The position numbers were made by a program, and so were the translations under genes. From the NCBI RefSeq assembly GCF_001921215.1, contig NZ_MSIF01000036.1, positions 1 through 64,000 of the forward strand: 64,000 bases of DNA, read 5' to 3'. The notes under the pieces were generated by a model. That model was not told where the DNA came from. It searched no databases and was given only the letters and a program-made list of their open reading frames with translations. The stretch comes from Actinophytocola xinjiangensis. GTDB taxonomy: Bacteria > Actinomycetota > Actinomycetes > Mycobacteriales > Pseudonocardiaceae. This document shows, piece by piece, positions 38,962-49,000 of this stretch (within the stretch, counting starts at the first letter, position 1; each line of letters begins with the position of its first letter).

Positions 38962-39654
38962 ATGAGCACGCCACCCAGCACCAGCATGCGGTTCACCGGC
39001 TTCGGTGAGCACGCGATCGACTTCTACGACGGCTTGGTCGCGGACAACTCCAAGTCCTACTGGACCGACAACAAGCACGTCTACCTGGCCGACGTGCGGG
39101 CGCCGATGGAGGCGCTGCTGGCCGAGCTGGCCGGCGAGTTCGCCGCCGACGACTCCCGGGTGACGGTGTTCCGCCCCTACCGTGACGTCCGGTTCGCCAG
39201 GGACAAGACCCCGTACAAGGACCACTGCGGCGGCGTGATCGAGGCCGGCCGGGGCGCGGGCGCCTACTACGTGGAGGTCGGCCCGGACGGTGTGCGGGTC
39301 GGCGGCGGCTGCTTCCACCTGGAGTCCGACCAGCTCGCCCGGTACCGCACGGCGGTCGGCGAGCGGATCCACGGCAGCGCCCTGGCCTCGGTGCTGGCGA
39401 AGCTGGAGCGGTCCGGCTTCGAGATCCTGGGGGACCGGCTGCGCACCCGCCCGCGTGGCGTCGACCCCGACCACCCGCGCCTCGACCTGCTGCGTTACCG
39501 CTCGGTCTACGCCGCGCGGGTCTGGGAACCCGATGACGTGCTGCACGAACGGGCGTTGCTCGACCGGGTACGCCGGTCCTTCCGTGCGCTGCGGCCGTTC
39601 AACGAGTGGGCACGGGACCACGTCGGGGTCACCGAGAAGCGAACGAGTCGATAA
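38962..39654 (+). CDS. DUF2461 family protein
   Basis: A 230-aa cytoplasmic protein of unknown function. The DUF2461 family is recognised by the N-terminal FYDGLVADNSKSYWTDNK, the segment RVTVFRPYRDVRFARDKTPYK and GAGAYYVEVGPDGVRVGGG. The ATG at 38962 is 17 bp after the terminator stem; an ATG in frame lies two codons before. No operon partner is evident, as pyk has its own start region 74 bp further on. Confidence 0.9.
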   Translation: MSTPPSTSMRFTGFGEHAIDFYDGLVADNSKSYWTDNKHVYLADVRAPMEALLAELAGEFAADDSRVTVFRPYRDVRFARDKTPYKDHCGGVIEAGRGAGAYYVEVGPDGVRVGGGCFHLESDQLARYRTAVGERIHGSALASVLAKLERSGFEILGDRLRTRPRGVDPDHPRLDLLRYRSVYAARVWEPDDVLHERALLDRVRRSFRALRPFNEWARDHVGVTEKRTSR

Positions 39655-39728
39655 CTTCTGGATCGATCCGCTCATTACTGCCGAGTATTTCGGGATCGTT
39701 CCAGCGTTGCGCGCTAGGCTGCGTACCT

Positions 39729-41153
39729 GTGAGTCGACGAGCGAAGATTGTATGCACTCTGGGGCCGGCGACGGCGACACCGGAGAAGGTGCGTGACCTG
39801 GTCGCGGCCGGCATGGACGTCGCCAGGATGAACTTCAGCCACGGCAGCCAGAGCGACCACAAGCAGGTCTACGACCTGGTGCGGGCCGCCTCGGACGAGT
39901 CGGGCCGGGCCGTGGGCATCATGGGTGACCTGCAGGGTCCCAAGATCCGTCTCGGCACGTTCGCCAGCGGCAAGGCCGAGTGGCGCGTCGGTGACGTCGT
40001 CCGGATCACCGTCGAGGACGTCGCCGGCACCCATGACCGGGTGTCCACCACCTACAAGGGCCTGGCCCGGGACGCCACGCCCGGCGACCGGCTGCTGGTG
40101 GACGACGGCAACGTCGGGCTGACGGTGGTCGAGGTGGACGGGCCGGACGTGGTCTGCGAGGTCACCGAGGGCGGCAAGGTCAGCAACAACAAGGGCATCT
40201 CGCTGCCGGGGATGGACGTGTCGGTCCCCGCGATGTCGGACAAGGACATCGAGGACCTGGAGTTCGCGCTGCAGCTCGGGGTGGACTTCGTCGCCCTGTC
40301 CTTCGTGCGGTCCCCGGCCGACATCGACCTGGTGCACCAGGTGATGGACCGGGTGGGCCGGGGCCGGGTGCCGGTGATCGCCAAGCTGGAGAAGCCGGAG
40401 GCGGTGTCGAACCTGGAGGCGATCGTGCTCGCCTTCGACGGTGTCATGGTCGCCCGGGGTGACCTGGGAGTGGAGCTGCCGCTGGAGCAGGTTCCGCTGG
40501 TGCAGAAGCGCACCATCCAGATCGCGCGGGAGAACGCCAAGCCGGTGATCGTGGCGACCCAGATGCTGGAATCCATGATCAACAACTCCCGGCCGACCCG
40601 CGCCGAGGCCTCCGACGTGGCCAACGCGGTGCTCGACGGCGCCGACGCGGTCATGCTCTCCGGCGAGACGAGCGTGGGCCGGTACCCGATCGAGACCGTC
40701 GAGACCATGAGCCGGATCGTCGAGGCCGTGGAGAGCGAGTCGACGGTCGTGCCGCCGCTGACGCACGTGCCGCGCACCAAGCGGGGCGTGCTGTCCTACG
40801 CCGCCCGCGACATCGGCGAGCGGCTCAACGCCAAGGCGCTGGTCGCCTTCACCCAGTCCGGGGACACGGTCCGCCGGCTGGCCAGGCTGCACACGCACCT
40901 GCCGCTGCTGGCGTTCACCCCGGAACCGGCGGTGCGCAGTCAGCTCGCGCTGACCTGGGGCGTGGAGACGTTCATGGTGCCGGAGGTCGACTCGACCGAC
41001 CTGATGGTCCGCCAGGTGGACACGTCGATGCTCTCGATCGGCCGCTACCAGCCGGGTGACCTTGTGGTCGTGGTCGCAGGCTCGCCGCCGGGGACGGTCG
41101 GCTCCACTAACCTGATCCGGGTGCACCGGCTCGGCGAGGAGGACCACGCCTGA
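39729..41153 (+). CDS. pyk: Pyruvate kinase
   Basis: Last step of glycolysis: PEP + ADP to pyruvate + ATP. At 474 aa it has the usual actinobacterial length. Opening RRAKIVCTLGPAT, active-site MNFSHG, KLEKPEAV and VMVARGDLGVELP, and the C-terminal domain with AFTQSGDTVRRLARL. The GTG at 39729 gives the conserved N-terminus. The gene before it ends 74 bp away; a TAGGCT near 39716 could be a -10 box. Confidence 0.97.
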   Translation: MSRRAKIVCTLGPATATPEKVRDLVAAGMDVARMNFSHGSQSDHKQVYDLVRAASDESGRAVGIMGDLQGPKIRLGTFASGKAEWRVGDVVRITVEDVAGTHDRVSTTYKGLARDATPGDRLLVDDGNVGLTVVEVDGPDVVCEVTEGGKVSNNKGISLPGMDVSVPAMSDKDIEDLEFALQLGVDFVALSFVRSPADIDLVHQVMDRVGRGRVPVIAKLEKPEAVSNLEAIVLAFDGVMVARGDLGVELPLEQVPLVQKRTIQIARENAKPVIVATQMLESMINNSRPTRAEASDVANAVLDGADAVMLSGETSVGRYPIETVETMSRIVEAVESESTVVPPLTHVPRTKRGVLSYAARDIGERLNAKALVAFTQSGDTVRRLARLHTHLPLLAFTPEPAVRSQLALTWGVETFMVPEVDSTDLMVRQVDTSMLSIGRYQPGDLVVVVAGSPPGTVGSTNLIRVHRLGEEDHA

Positions 41154-41181
41154 GGGTGCCGAGGCCCCGGGGAGCGGCGAC

Positions 41182-42105
41182 ATGACCGAAGCGGCGCGAC
41201 AGGCGGCGGCTGACCTGGAGCGACTGGGTGGCACGCCGGAGGTCGCCACCGGCCAGCCGGTGGTGGACCACCTGGTCGCGCTGCTGGACCTGGAGCGGAT
41301 CGAGGAGAACATCTTCCGTGGCGTGAGCCCGGCGGAGTCCCCGGTGCGGGTCTTCGGCGGGCAGGTCGCCGGCCAGGCCCTGGTGGCGGCCGGCCGGACC
41401 GTGCCGCCGGAGCGGAAGGTGCACTCGCTGCACGCGTACTTCATCCGCCCCGGGGATCCGAGCATCCCGATCGTCTACGAGGTGGACCGGATCCGCGACG
41501 GTCGTTCGTTCACCACCCGCCGGGTCGTGGCGGTCCAGCGCGGCAAGGCGATCTTCTCGTTGTCGGCGTCGTTCCACGTGCCGGAGGCGGGTCTGGACCA
41601 CGCCGACGGGATGCCGGACGTGCCCGATCCGGAGTCGTTGCCCAACCGCGCGTGGAGCATGGCGGAGCTGGTGGACAAGCTGGGCGCGATGGCGACCCTG
41701 CCGCGTCCCATCGACATCCGGTACGTGACCGAGCCTCCGTGGAAGGCCAGGGAGCGCGGTGACCTGGAGGGCGGTAACCAGGTCTGGATGCGCGCCGACG
41801 GCACACTGCCCGACGACGAGCTGTTGCACGTGTGCGTGCTGACGTATGCGTCGGACATGACCCTGTTGGACTCGATCCTGGCCCGGCACGGGATCTACTG
41901 GGGTTATGACAACGTGGTCGGTGCGAGCCTGGACCATGCGCTGTGGTTCCACCGACCGTTCCGCGCGGACGAGTGGTTCCTGTACGATAGCGTGTCGCCG
42001 AGCGCGTCGGACGCGCGAGGGCTGGCGACCGGCCGGTTCTTCGCCAGGGACGGTTCGCTGATCGCGACGGTGGTGCAGGAGGGGCTGTTGAGGGTCTACG
42101 ACTAA
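41182..42105 (+). CDS. tesB: Acyl-CoA thioesterase II
   Basis: A double-hotdog thioesterase of 307 aa that hydrolyses medium/long acyl-CoA. Motifs: VFGGQVAGQALVAAGRTV, LHAYFIRPGDPSIPIVYEVD, RSFTTRRVVAVQRGKAIF and the C-terminal YASDMTLLDSIL and ASLDHALWFHRPFRADEW, the last containing the catalytic Asp. It follows pyk by 28 bp on the same strand, an arrangement common in actinobacteria. Confidence 0.95.
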   Translation: MTEAARQAAADLERLGGTPEVATGQPVVDHLVALLDLERIEENIFRGVSPAESPVRVFGGQVAGQALVAAGRTVPPERKVHSLHAYFIRPGDPSIPIVYEVDRIRDGRSFTTRRVVAVQRGKAIFSLSASFHVPEAGLDHADGMPDVPDPESLPNRAWSMAELVDKLGAMATLPRPIDIRYVTEPPWKARERGDLEGGNQVWMRADGTLPDDELLHVCVLTYASDMTLLDSILARHGIYWGYDNVVGASLDHALWFHRPFRADEWFLYDSVSPSASDARGLATGRFFARDGSLIATVVQEGLLRVYD

Positions 42106-42187
42106 CCCTTGTTGGTGATTGTCAGGGACTGTCCAGAGTAGGAGGATCTTCCACCTCGACGTTCCCTGATCACCTCAGGAGACCCTT

Positions 42188-43717
42188 GTGCGTAGATCTC
42201 TTCGCCTGACCGCCCTGACAGCTGGCCTGATCGTCCTGGTGGCCGGTGCCCCGGTCCAGGCCCAGGACCGCGACTCGCTGGGCGCCGACCTGGACACCAT
42301 CCTCGCCGACCCGGGCCTGGCCGGCGCCGACGTGGGCCTGGTGGTCACAACACCGGACGGCGACGTCGTCTACCAGCGGGCCCCCGAGCGTCGTCGCCAG
42401 CCGGCGTCCAACGCGAAACTGGCGACCTCGGCCGCGGCCCTGGAGGTTCTGGGCCCCGACCACACGTTCACCACGACGGTGGCCACCCCCGCCCGCCGAA
42501 CCGGCGCGGTCCTCAACGGAAACCTGTACCTCAAGGGCACCGGTGACCCCACGATGCTGGCCGCCGACTACGACGCCCTGGCCGCGACGGTGGCCGCCAC
42601 CGGCACCCGGGTGGTCACCGGCAACCTGACCGCCGACGACACCTGGTTCGACGACATCCGCCTCGGCCTGTCCTGGGCCTGGGACGACGAGCCCTACTAC
42701 TACAACGCCCAGGTCTCGGCCCTGACCGTGTCCCCGGACGAGGACTTCGACGCCGGCTCGATCATCGTCCGCGTGGCGCCAGGGGCGGCCGGCCAGCGCC
42801 CCACGGTCACCACCGATCCCCCCACCAACTACGTCCGGGTGGTGAACAACGCGACCACCGGCCCGGCGGGTTCGTCCAACACCACGACGGTTGATCGGGT
42901 CCACGGCACCAACACCTTCACCATCACCGGCTCCATTCCCGCCGGCGCCTCCGCCCAGTCGGAGTGGATGGCCGTCTGGGAGCCCACCGGCTACGCGGCG
43001 GCCCTGTTCCGGGCGTCCCTCCAACGCCACGGTGTCACGGTCCTTGGCCCCACGGTCCGCGCCGCGACACCGTCCGACGCGCGGGTCCTGGCGACCCGCG
43101 AGTCCATCCCGCTGAGTGAGTTGCAGGTCCCGTTCCTGAAGCTGAGCAACAACCTGCACGCCGAGATCCTCGTCAAGTCCATGGGCCGCAAGGTCTCCGG
43201 CGAGGGCAGCTGGGACGCCGGCCGTCCGGTTCTGGTGGACGCCCTCACCACCCTGGGCGTCACGGGCGCACTGTCCATGGCGGATGGGTCGGGTCTGTCC
43301 AGAATGGACCAGATCTCGCCGGCCCAACTGGCGCAGCTGTTGTCCGGGGCCACCACCCGCCCCTGGTTCCCGGCCTGGTTCGACGCCCTCCCCGTGGCCG
43401 GCAACCCCGACCGCCTCACCGGCGGCACCCTGCGCAGCCGCATGGCCGGGACCGCGGCCGAAGGCAACGTCCACGCCAAGACCGGCAGCCTCACCGGCGT
43501 CACCGGCCTGTCCGGCTATGTGGACACGGCTGGTGGTGAGCGCCTGGTGTTCTCGATGCTGACCAACAACACGATCGGCATCAACGCCAAGACCATTGAA
43601 GACAGGGTCGCCGTCCGCCTGGCCGAGGAAGGCGGCGACACCACCGCGGCGACCACGGCCCCCCGCACCACCACCTACCCCCAGGACCTGGAATGCAGCT
43701 GGGTCAAGGCCTGCTGA
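42188..43717 (+). CDS. dacB: D-Ala-D-Ala carboxypeptidase/endopeptidase (PBP4, peptidase S13)
   Basis: A secreted low-mass penicillin-binding protein of 509 aa acting on peptidoglycan peptides. Signal peptide 1-25. Active-site SxxK is S74-N-A-K77, SxN is the SNN of LKLSNNLHAE, and KTG is in HAKTGSLTG. The long insertion between the first two motifs is typical for PBP4. It ends in two Cys residues near the C-terminus (DLECSWVKAC). The GTG at 42188 follows a weak CAGGAG site. A strong hairpin lies 57 bp after the stop. Confidence 0.95.
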   Translation: MRRSLRLTALTAGLIVLVAGAPVQAQDRDSLGADLDTILADPGLAGADVGLVVTTPDGDVVYQRAPERRRQPASNAKLATSAAALEVLGPDHTFTTTVATPARRTGAVLNGNLYLKGTGDPTMLAADYDALAATVAATGTRVVTGNLTADDTWFDDIRLGLSWAWDDEPYYYNAQVSALTVSPDEDFDAGSIIVRVAPGAAGQRPTVTTDPPTNYVRVVNNATTGPAGSSNTTTVDRVHGTNTFTITGSIPAGASAQSEWMAVWEPTGYAAALFRASLQRHGVTVLGPTVRAATPSDARVLATRESIPLSELQVPFLKLSNNLHAEILVKSMGRKVSGEGSWDAGRPVLVDALTTLGVTGALSMADGSGLSRMDQISPAQLAQLLSGATTRPWFPAWFDALPVAGNPDRLTGGTLRSRMAGTAAEGNVHAKTGSLTGVTGLSGYVDTAGGERLVFSMLTNNTIGINAKTIEDRVAVRLAEEGGDTTAATTAPRTTTYPQDLECSWVKAC

Positions 43718-43774
43718 CACGACACCCAGGAATGAAGGCGGGCGGACAGGTGGTCCAGCCACACCACGACCACA

Positions 43775-43807
43775 GGGGGCGAGCCCGAAAGAACCGGGCT
43801 CGCCCCC
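43775..43807 (+). terminator. Terminator hairpin after dacB
   Basis: A perfect 13-bp stem (GGGGGCGAGCCCG at 43775-43787 with 43795-43807), loop of 7 nt. It is between convergent genes, so it may work in both directions. Confidence 0.88.
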
Positions 43808-43891
43808 GTCGGCACGGTGACCCGGGGGGAGAAAGGGAGAGCGGGTCACCACACGAGCGTCGGTTCGGGCAAAACCGACACTCGCACACCA

Positions 43892-44251
43892 TCAACCAGA
43901 AGCTCGCAACACCTCACGAACCACCACCGGTCGCCGCATGGGCACGGTCGCGTCAGAGGGAGCGGTCGAGGACGTCTCCTCCACGGCCACCAGGCACAGA
44001 TGGGCCGTGAGGTAGGCCCGACAGGGTGAGGGCACCCGCCCGAACCGTCGCCGACGACACCGTGAACACCGTCCCCCGCTGTCCGGGCTGTGCTCGTCGA
44101 GCACGGCCCGCAGCGCCACCACCAGCCGAGGCAGCTCCGCCCGGGCGAGAGCGGCCACCGAACGGTCATCACCCAACCGGGTCCGTTTGGTGACGTCGGT
44201 CAGGTACCCGGCCAGCGACGACTCCAGCTCGCCAAAGACTGGACTACTCAC
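43892..44251 (-). CDS. Small Cys-rich hypothetical protein beside the XRE-DUF397 module
   Basis: A 119-aa protein with no function known to me. The middle holds a compact CSRCRRRRFGRVPSPC motif that looks like a zinc-ribbon fragment, next to LTAHLCLVAVEE. The N-terminal half is helical with DLTKR-like TDVTKRTRLGDD. Similar short proteins are frequent in actinomycetes near XRE/DUF5753 genes, to my recollection. It is divergent from the XRE gene at 44507, and the 255-bp gap has several palindromes. The GTG at 44251 was chosen as the first start of the frame. Confidence 0.65.
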   Translation of the reverse strand: MSSPVFGELESSLAGYLTDVTKRTRLGDDRSVAALARAELPRLVVALRAVLDEHSPDSGGRCSRCRRRRFGRVPSPCRAYLTAHLCLVAVEETSSTAPSDATVPMRRPVVVREVLRASG

Positions 44252-44344
44252 CGTGACTCCCGTTGAACCGACGATTACGGAGGGCCTAACCTGTGCGTCG
44301 ACCTTGCGTGTTCGTTGAACAAACAGCTCGTCGCATTAGCAGCT

Positions 44345-44362
44345 TGCGGGTAGCGACCCGCA
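44345..44362. promoter_or_regulatory. Palindromic elements in the divergent XRE promoter region
   Basis: TGCGGGT (44345-44351) and ACCCGCA (44356-44362) form a perfect 7-bp inverted repeat with a 4-bp centre. Ten bases on, TGCAAGTTGCA (44366-44376) is a second, smaller palindrome. Both lie between the Cys-rich gene and the XRE gene and may be operators of the XRE protein. Confidence 0.45.
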
Positions 44363-44506
44363 TTCTGCAAGTTGCAATACACGATCGGGTGACACCGCAA
44401 GGGCTAGGTTGGAAATCTCTACTGTGCGCAGGCAACCTGTTCCGAGTTTCTCGGTTTCCCCACCCAGTTGCTAGAAACTTGAGCAACCGACAACGATGAG
44501 GTGATC

Positions 44507-45358
44507 GTGTTGGCGCGAGGTCCCAGCCCGACGGTTCGGCGCCGTCGCCTCGCCAGCGAGCTACGGCGGCTCCGCGAGGCCGCCGAACTGACCATCGACG
44601 AGGTCGGCGAGAAGTTGGAGTGCTCCGCCTCCAAGATTAGTCGCATCGAGACCGGCCACGTCGGGGTCACCCCCCGCGACGTCCGGGACATGCTGGAGGT
44701 CTACGGCATCGAGAACGACGAACGCGAGGCCCTCGTCCAACTCGCCCGCGAGGCCCGCAAGAAGGGCTGGTGGCACGCCTACAACGAGGTCTTCACCGGC
44801 TCCTTCGTCGGCCTCGAGTCCGACGCGGCCTCGCTGCGCACCCACCAGGCCCTGCTCATCCCCGGCCTGCTGCAGACCGAGGGCTACACCAGGGCCGTGC
44901 ACCGCGCCATCCGTCCCGACGCGACCGAGGCCGACGTCGAACGCCGGGTCAAGGCCCGGGTGACCAGGCAGAAGCTGCTCACCGACCCGACTCCGCCGGA
45001 GTACTGGGCGATACTGGACGAAGCCGTCCTGCACCGGACCGTCGGCGGCGTCGACATCATGCGCGAACAGCTCCACCGGCTCGTCGAACTCGCCGCCCTG
45101 CCGCACGTCACCCTCCAGGTCCTGCCCTTCGCCTCCGGCGCGCACGCCGGCATGGAGGGCCCGTTCCTCATCCTCGGCTTCCCCGAGCAGGCCGACCCGG
45201 ATGTCGTCTATGTCGAGAACACGACAACTGGCGTCTACTTGGAACAGCCATCGGACGTCCACCGGTATACGTTGATGTTCGACCATTTGCGTGCGGCGGC
45301 ATTGAAGCCGGACGACACCGCCGCAATGGTCACTCAGGCAGCCGACCGGCTGACCTAG
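44507..45358 (+). CDS. XRE-family regulator with DUF5753 domain (WhiJ-like)
   Basis: A 283-aa regulator. HTH at ~17-70 (LRRLREAAELTIDEVGEKL, CSASKISRIETG); DUF5753 after residue ~85 with IPGLLQTEGYTRAVH, LHRTVGG, VTLQVLPFASGAHAGM and VVYVENTTTGVYLE. The GTG at 44507 has GAGG 5 nt upstream; a GTG at 44501 is in frame. The gene 22 bp downstream encodes DUF397, the usual partner. In S. coelicolor such pairs affect development and antibiotic production; the target here is unknown. Confidence 0.94.
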   Translation: MLARGPSPTVRRRRLASELRRLREAAELTIDEVGEKLECSASKISRIETGHVGVTPRDVRDMLEVYGIENDEREALVQLAREARKKGWWHAYNEVFTGSFVGLESDAASLRTHQALLIPGLLQTEGYTRAVHRAIRPDATEADVERRVKARVTRQKLLTDPTPPEYWAILDEAVLHRTVGGVDIMREQLHRLVELAALPHVTLQVLPFASGAHAGMEGPFLILGFPEQADPDVVYVENTTTGVYLEQPSDVHRYTLMFDHLRAAALKPDDTAAMVTQAADRLT

Positions 45359-45380
45359 AGACGATTTCGAGAGGAGCAGA

Positions 45381-45587
45381 GTGTTGACCTTTTCTGACCT
45401 GACAGGTGCGGACTGGCGCAAGAGCAGCCGTAGCGGTGCGGGCAACGACTGTGTCGAGCTTGTCGTGGCCAGAATCGGCGCAGCGGTGCGGGATTCCAAG
45501 CGCCCGGACGCCGGTCACGTCGAGTTCGCCAACGCCGGATGGACCGTGTTCCTCGGCGCCCTCAAGGAGGGACGGCTCGACGCCTGA
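45381..45587 (+). CDS. DUF397 protein, partner of the XRE regulator
   Basis: A 68-aa protein with the full DUF397 pattern: ADWRKSSRSGAGNDCVELV, AVRDSKRPD and a final FANAGWTVFLGALKEG. The GTG at 45381 follows GAGGAG 4 nt upstream. It is in one operon with the XRE gene and may act as its antagonist or partner; a toxin-antitoxin-like relation has been suggested for this gene pair, but nothing in the sequence proves it. Confidence 0.94.
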   Translation: MLTFSDLTGADWRKSSRSGAGNDCVELVVARIGAAVRDSKRPDAGHVEFANAGWTVFLGALKEGRLDA

Positions 45588-45702
45588 GCGTCGCGCCGGT
45601 GAGCCGCGCCGGCCCGTCCGGCCCGGTTCCCGTAGGGAAATCACCAGTGGCATCGCTTGAGTGAACGGCGGCCCCAGTGCTCTCCAGACCCTGGAGCACC
45701 GG

Positions 45703-45764
45703 CTCCTTACCCCGCCTCAGGCCCCTTACCCGCACCCCTTACGCCCTCCCCCGTCCGGGTAAGG
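45703..45764. repeat. Cluster of CCYYTTACSC repeats
   Basis: Three direct copies (CTCCTTACCCCGC at 45703, CCCCTTACCCGC at 45722, CCCCTTACGCC at 45735) and one inverted copy (CCGGGTAAGGC at 45755-45765) lie within 62 bp, 100 bp before the next gene. Such clusters are common in operators; the factor is unknown. Confidence 0.5.
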
Positions 45765-45863
45765 CATCGCCCCGCGCAGGCCTGCGCGAACGTCCGATGC
45801 CCGGCCCCCGGCCTCAGGACGACTCTGACTCTCGTCACCGCAGGACGTGAACGAGGAGTCGAG

Positions 45864-46049
45864 ATGATAGTCACCCCCGAACAGATCAGGTTCGAGATGG
45901 CGTACCGCCTGGAGCGCGCGCTGGCCGAGGATGCCCTGGCCCACGCCCGCGAGGCCCGCCGGACCTCCGCCCCGTGGTGGCGGCGGACCCTACGGCGGCG
46001 GAAGGGGAGGTCCCGGTCACCGGTTAATCAGATGCGGCCGGCCACCTGA
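45864..46049 (+). CDS. Small basic hypothetical protein
   Basis: A 61-aa protein: an amphipathic helix-like start IVTPEQIRFEMAYRLERALAE, then a very basic tail (WWRRTLRRRKGRSRS). The ATG at 45864 has ACGAGGAG 5 nt upstream, which is strong support for translation. I do not recognise a family. It lies 11 bp before the LAL-regulator gene and may be its upstream operon partner. Confidence 0.65.
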   Translation: MIVTPEQIRFEMAYRLERALAEDALAHAREARRTSAPWWRRTLRRRKGRSRSPVNQMRPAT

Positions 46050-46060
46050 GGTGTGCGAGC

Positions 46061-49000
46061 ATGCAGAACGTGGCTCGCCTCGGATCCGGAATCGCGCTGG
46101 TGGCACGTGACCGGGAGCTGGACCGGCTACGTGTGACCTTCGAACAGGCCGCCGCGGGTACCGCGGCGGCCCTGCTCATCTCCGGCGACGCCGGGGTCGG
46201 CAAGACCAGGCTGACCGAGGAACTGGCCGCGCTGGCCAGGGACAAGGACGCCCTGGTGCTCACCGGCCGCTGTCTGGACGCCGGCGAGACCGGCCTGCCC
46301 TACCTGCCCTTCGTCGAGGCGATGGCCCAGCTGCCCGACCCCGAGCAGGCCCTGCGCACCCGCCCCGCCCTGGCCAGGCTCCTGCCCGACGCGGTGCTGC
46401 CGGCCGGCGAGGCCGACCAGTCCGGCGGCGTGGGCACCCGCGACGGCGTGCGCCGCTCCGAGCAGGACATCGGCCAGCTCCAGCTGTTCGACGCCGTCCA
46501 CGGCCTGCTCACCGACCTGGCCGCCGACCGGTGCGTGGTGCTCGTGCTGGAGGACCTGCACTGGGCAGACGGCTCCACCCGCTGGCTGCTGGCCTTCCTG
46601 GTCTCCCGGCTGCGTGACCAGCGGCTGCTGGTCGCCGGCACCTACCGGGGTGACGACCTGCACCGCCGCCACCCGCTGCGCCAGCTGCTGGCCGAGCTGG
46701 TCCGCCAGCCCGCCACCGAACGCCTGGAGCTGACCCCCTTCGGCGACGCCGACTCCCGCACGTTCGTCGCCGCGCTGGCCGACGAGGTGCTGCCCGAGGA
46801 CACCGTCCGCGAGGTCGCCGAACGGTCGGAGGGCAACGCGTTCTTCGCCGAGGAGCTGGTCGCCGCCTACACCGAGTCCGGCCACCCCTCCGGCCTGCCG
46901 GCGACCCTGGTCGACGTGCTGCTCTCCCGCGTGGAACGGCTGTCGGCCCCGGCCCAGCAGGTGATCCGGGTGGCGTCGGTCGGCGGTCGCCGGATCGGCC
47001 ACCACGTGCTGCTCGACGTCGTCGAGCTGTCCGAGACCGAGCTGGAGGAGGCCCTGCGCGAGGCGGTGCAGCACCACGTGCTGCTGCCCCAGCAGCAGGA
47101 CAACCGCGAGATCTACTCCTTCCGGCACGCGCTGCTGCGCGAGGCCGTCTACGGCGACCTGCTGCCCGGCGAACGGGTCCGGCTGCACAGCGCCTACGCC
47201 AAGCGGCTGCTCGGCAAGCACGTCCGCCGGGGCATGGCAGCGGCACTGGCCCACCACAGCATGGAGAGCCACCAGCTGCCCCAGGCACTGGCCGCGTCGG
47301 TGACCGCCGGCATCGAGGCCAAGCAGTCCGGCGCGCCGACCGAGTCGCTGCGTCACTTCGAGCGGGCACTCAAACTGTGGGACGCGGTGCCCGAGGCCGA
47401 CCGCCCGCCGGACGTCGACGAGGGCGCGTTGCTGCGCAAGGCGTCGCACGCCGCCGGCAGCGCCGGTGAGCCCGAGCGGGCGGTGGCGTTCCTGCGCTCG
47501 GCGGCCACACTGCTCGACCCGGACGGCGACCCGGAGCTGGCCGGGATGACGCTGCGCCGGTTCGCCTCGGCGCTGTTCGCCGTCGAGGGCCGGGACGAGG
47601 AGGCCCGCCAGGTCATCGAACGCGCCTGGGAGCACGTCCGCGACCTGCCGCCCAGCTGCGAGAAGGCCTGGGTACTGGCGGTGTACGCGGCGATCCTGCG
47701 CGGCATCGGCGATCCGGCCGAGGCGCGCGTGTTCGCCGAGATGGCCGTGGCCGACGCCCGCGCGGCGGACGAGCCGGCGGTGGAGGCCGACGCGCTGAGC
47801 ACCCTGGCCGTGCTGGACGAGGCCGACGACCTGCTGGAGCAGAGCCGCGAGCGGCTGCGGCAGGCCCAGCGCCTGGCGCAGCTGGCCGACGCACCCAGCG
47901 TCGAGCTGCGCACCTGGCACTACCTGGGCCTCAACCACTACGAGCACGGCGAGATCGACCAGGCCATCGCGGTCATCGACGAGGGCCTGGCCAGGGCCAG
48001 GAGCACCGGTCTGGCCTGGGGTTCCTACGGTTTCGAGCTGCGCGCGCTGAAGGTGATCACCAGCTACGCGCGTGGCGACTGGGACGCCAGCGAGTCGGCG
48101 GCCGAGCCGCCGGGGCGGCGGGTGTCGAACACGGTCTCGGCCAGGATCGCCGCTCTCGGCAGTGCGGTCGTGGTCGCCAGGGGCCGGCTGGAGGAGGGCG
48201 CCCGGCTGGTCGCCGAGCTGCGCCCGGAGTGGAACCGCGACTTCCAGATCGGCGCGACGATGGGCGCGGTCGGCGCCGAGCTGGCGTTCTGGCAGGGCCG
48301 CCACCAGGACGGTGTGCGCGGCGTGCGGGAGACGGTGGAGTGGGCCGAGCGGGTCGCCGGGAAGTGGCCGCTGGTGAACATCCGGATCGCCGCGCTGGGC
48401 CTCGCGTTGTGTGCCGAGCGGGCCGGCGACGCCGCCCGGCGGCGGGCCGAGGACGAGCGCCTGGCCGCCGTCGAGGAGGGACAGCGGCTGCTCACCCTGG
48501 CCCGCGACACCGCGCGCCTCGGCCGGGCGCGCACCGGCCGGCTGGGTCCGGAGGGCCGGGGCTGGCTGGCCAGGGCCGAGGCCGAGGCCAGCCGGTTGTC
48601 CGGCGAGGACGACCCGGCGCTGTGGCGCACGGTGATCGAGAACTTCGGCTACGGCGCGGTCTACGAGCAGGCGGTGGCCCGGTGGCGGCTGGCCGAGGCG
48701 CTGCTGGGAGCCGAGGACCGCCAGGGCGCGGAGACCGAACTGCGGGCGGCCGAGAAGGTGGCCTGCCGGCTGGGGGCGCTGCCGCTGCGCGACGCGGTGC
48801 GCTCGCTGGCCCGCCGGGCGCGGCTGACGCTGGGCGATGGCCCGGTGCCGCGCACCTCGCTCGACCCGTTCACCCCCCGGGAGCGCAGCGTGTTGCGGCT
48901 GGTGGCGTTGGGCCGGACCAACCGGCAGGTCGGCGAGGAGCTGTACATCAGTGAGAAGACGGTGAGCGTGCACCTGTCGCGGATCATGGCGAAGCTGGGG

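Noticed and set aside
46127-48973. 948-codon minus-strand frame opposite the LAL regulator
   Set aside because: Antisense shadow with biased composition; the plus-strand protein has clear Walker and LuxR motifs.
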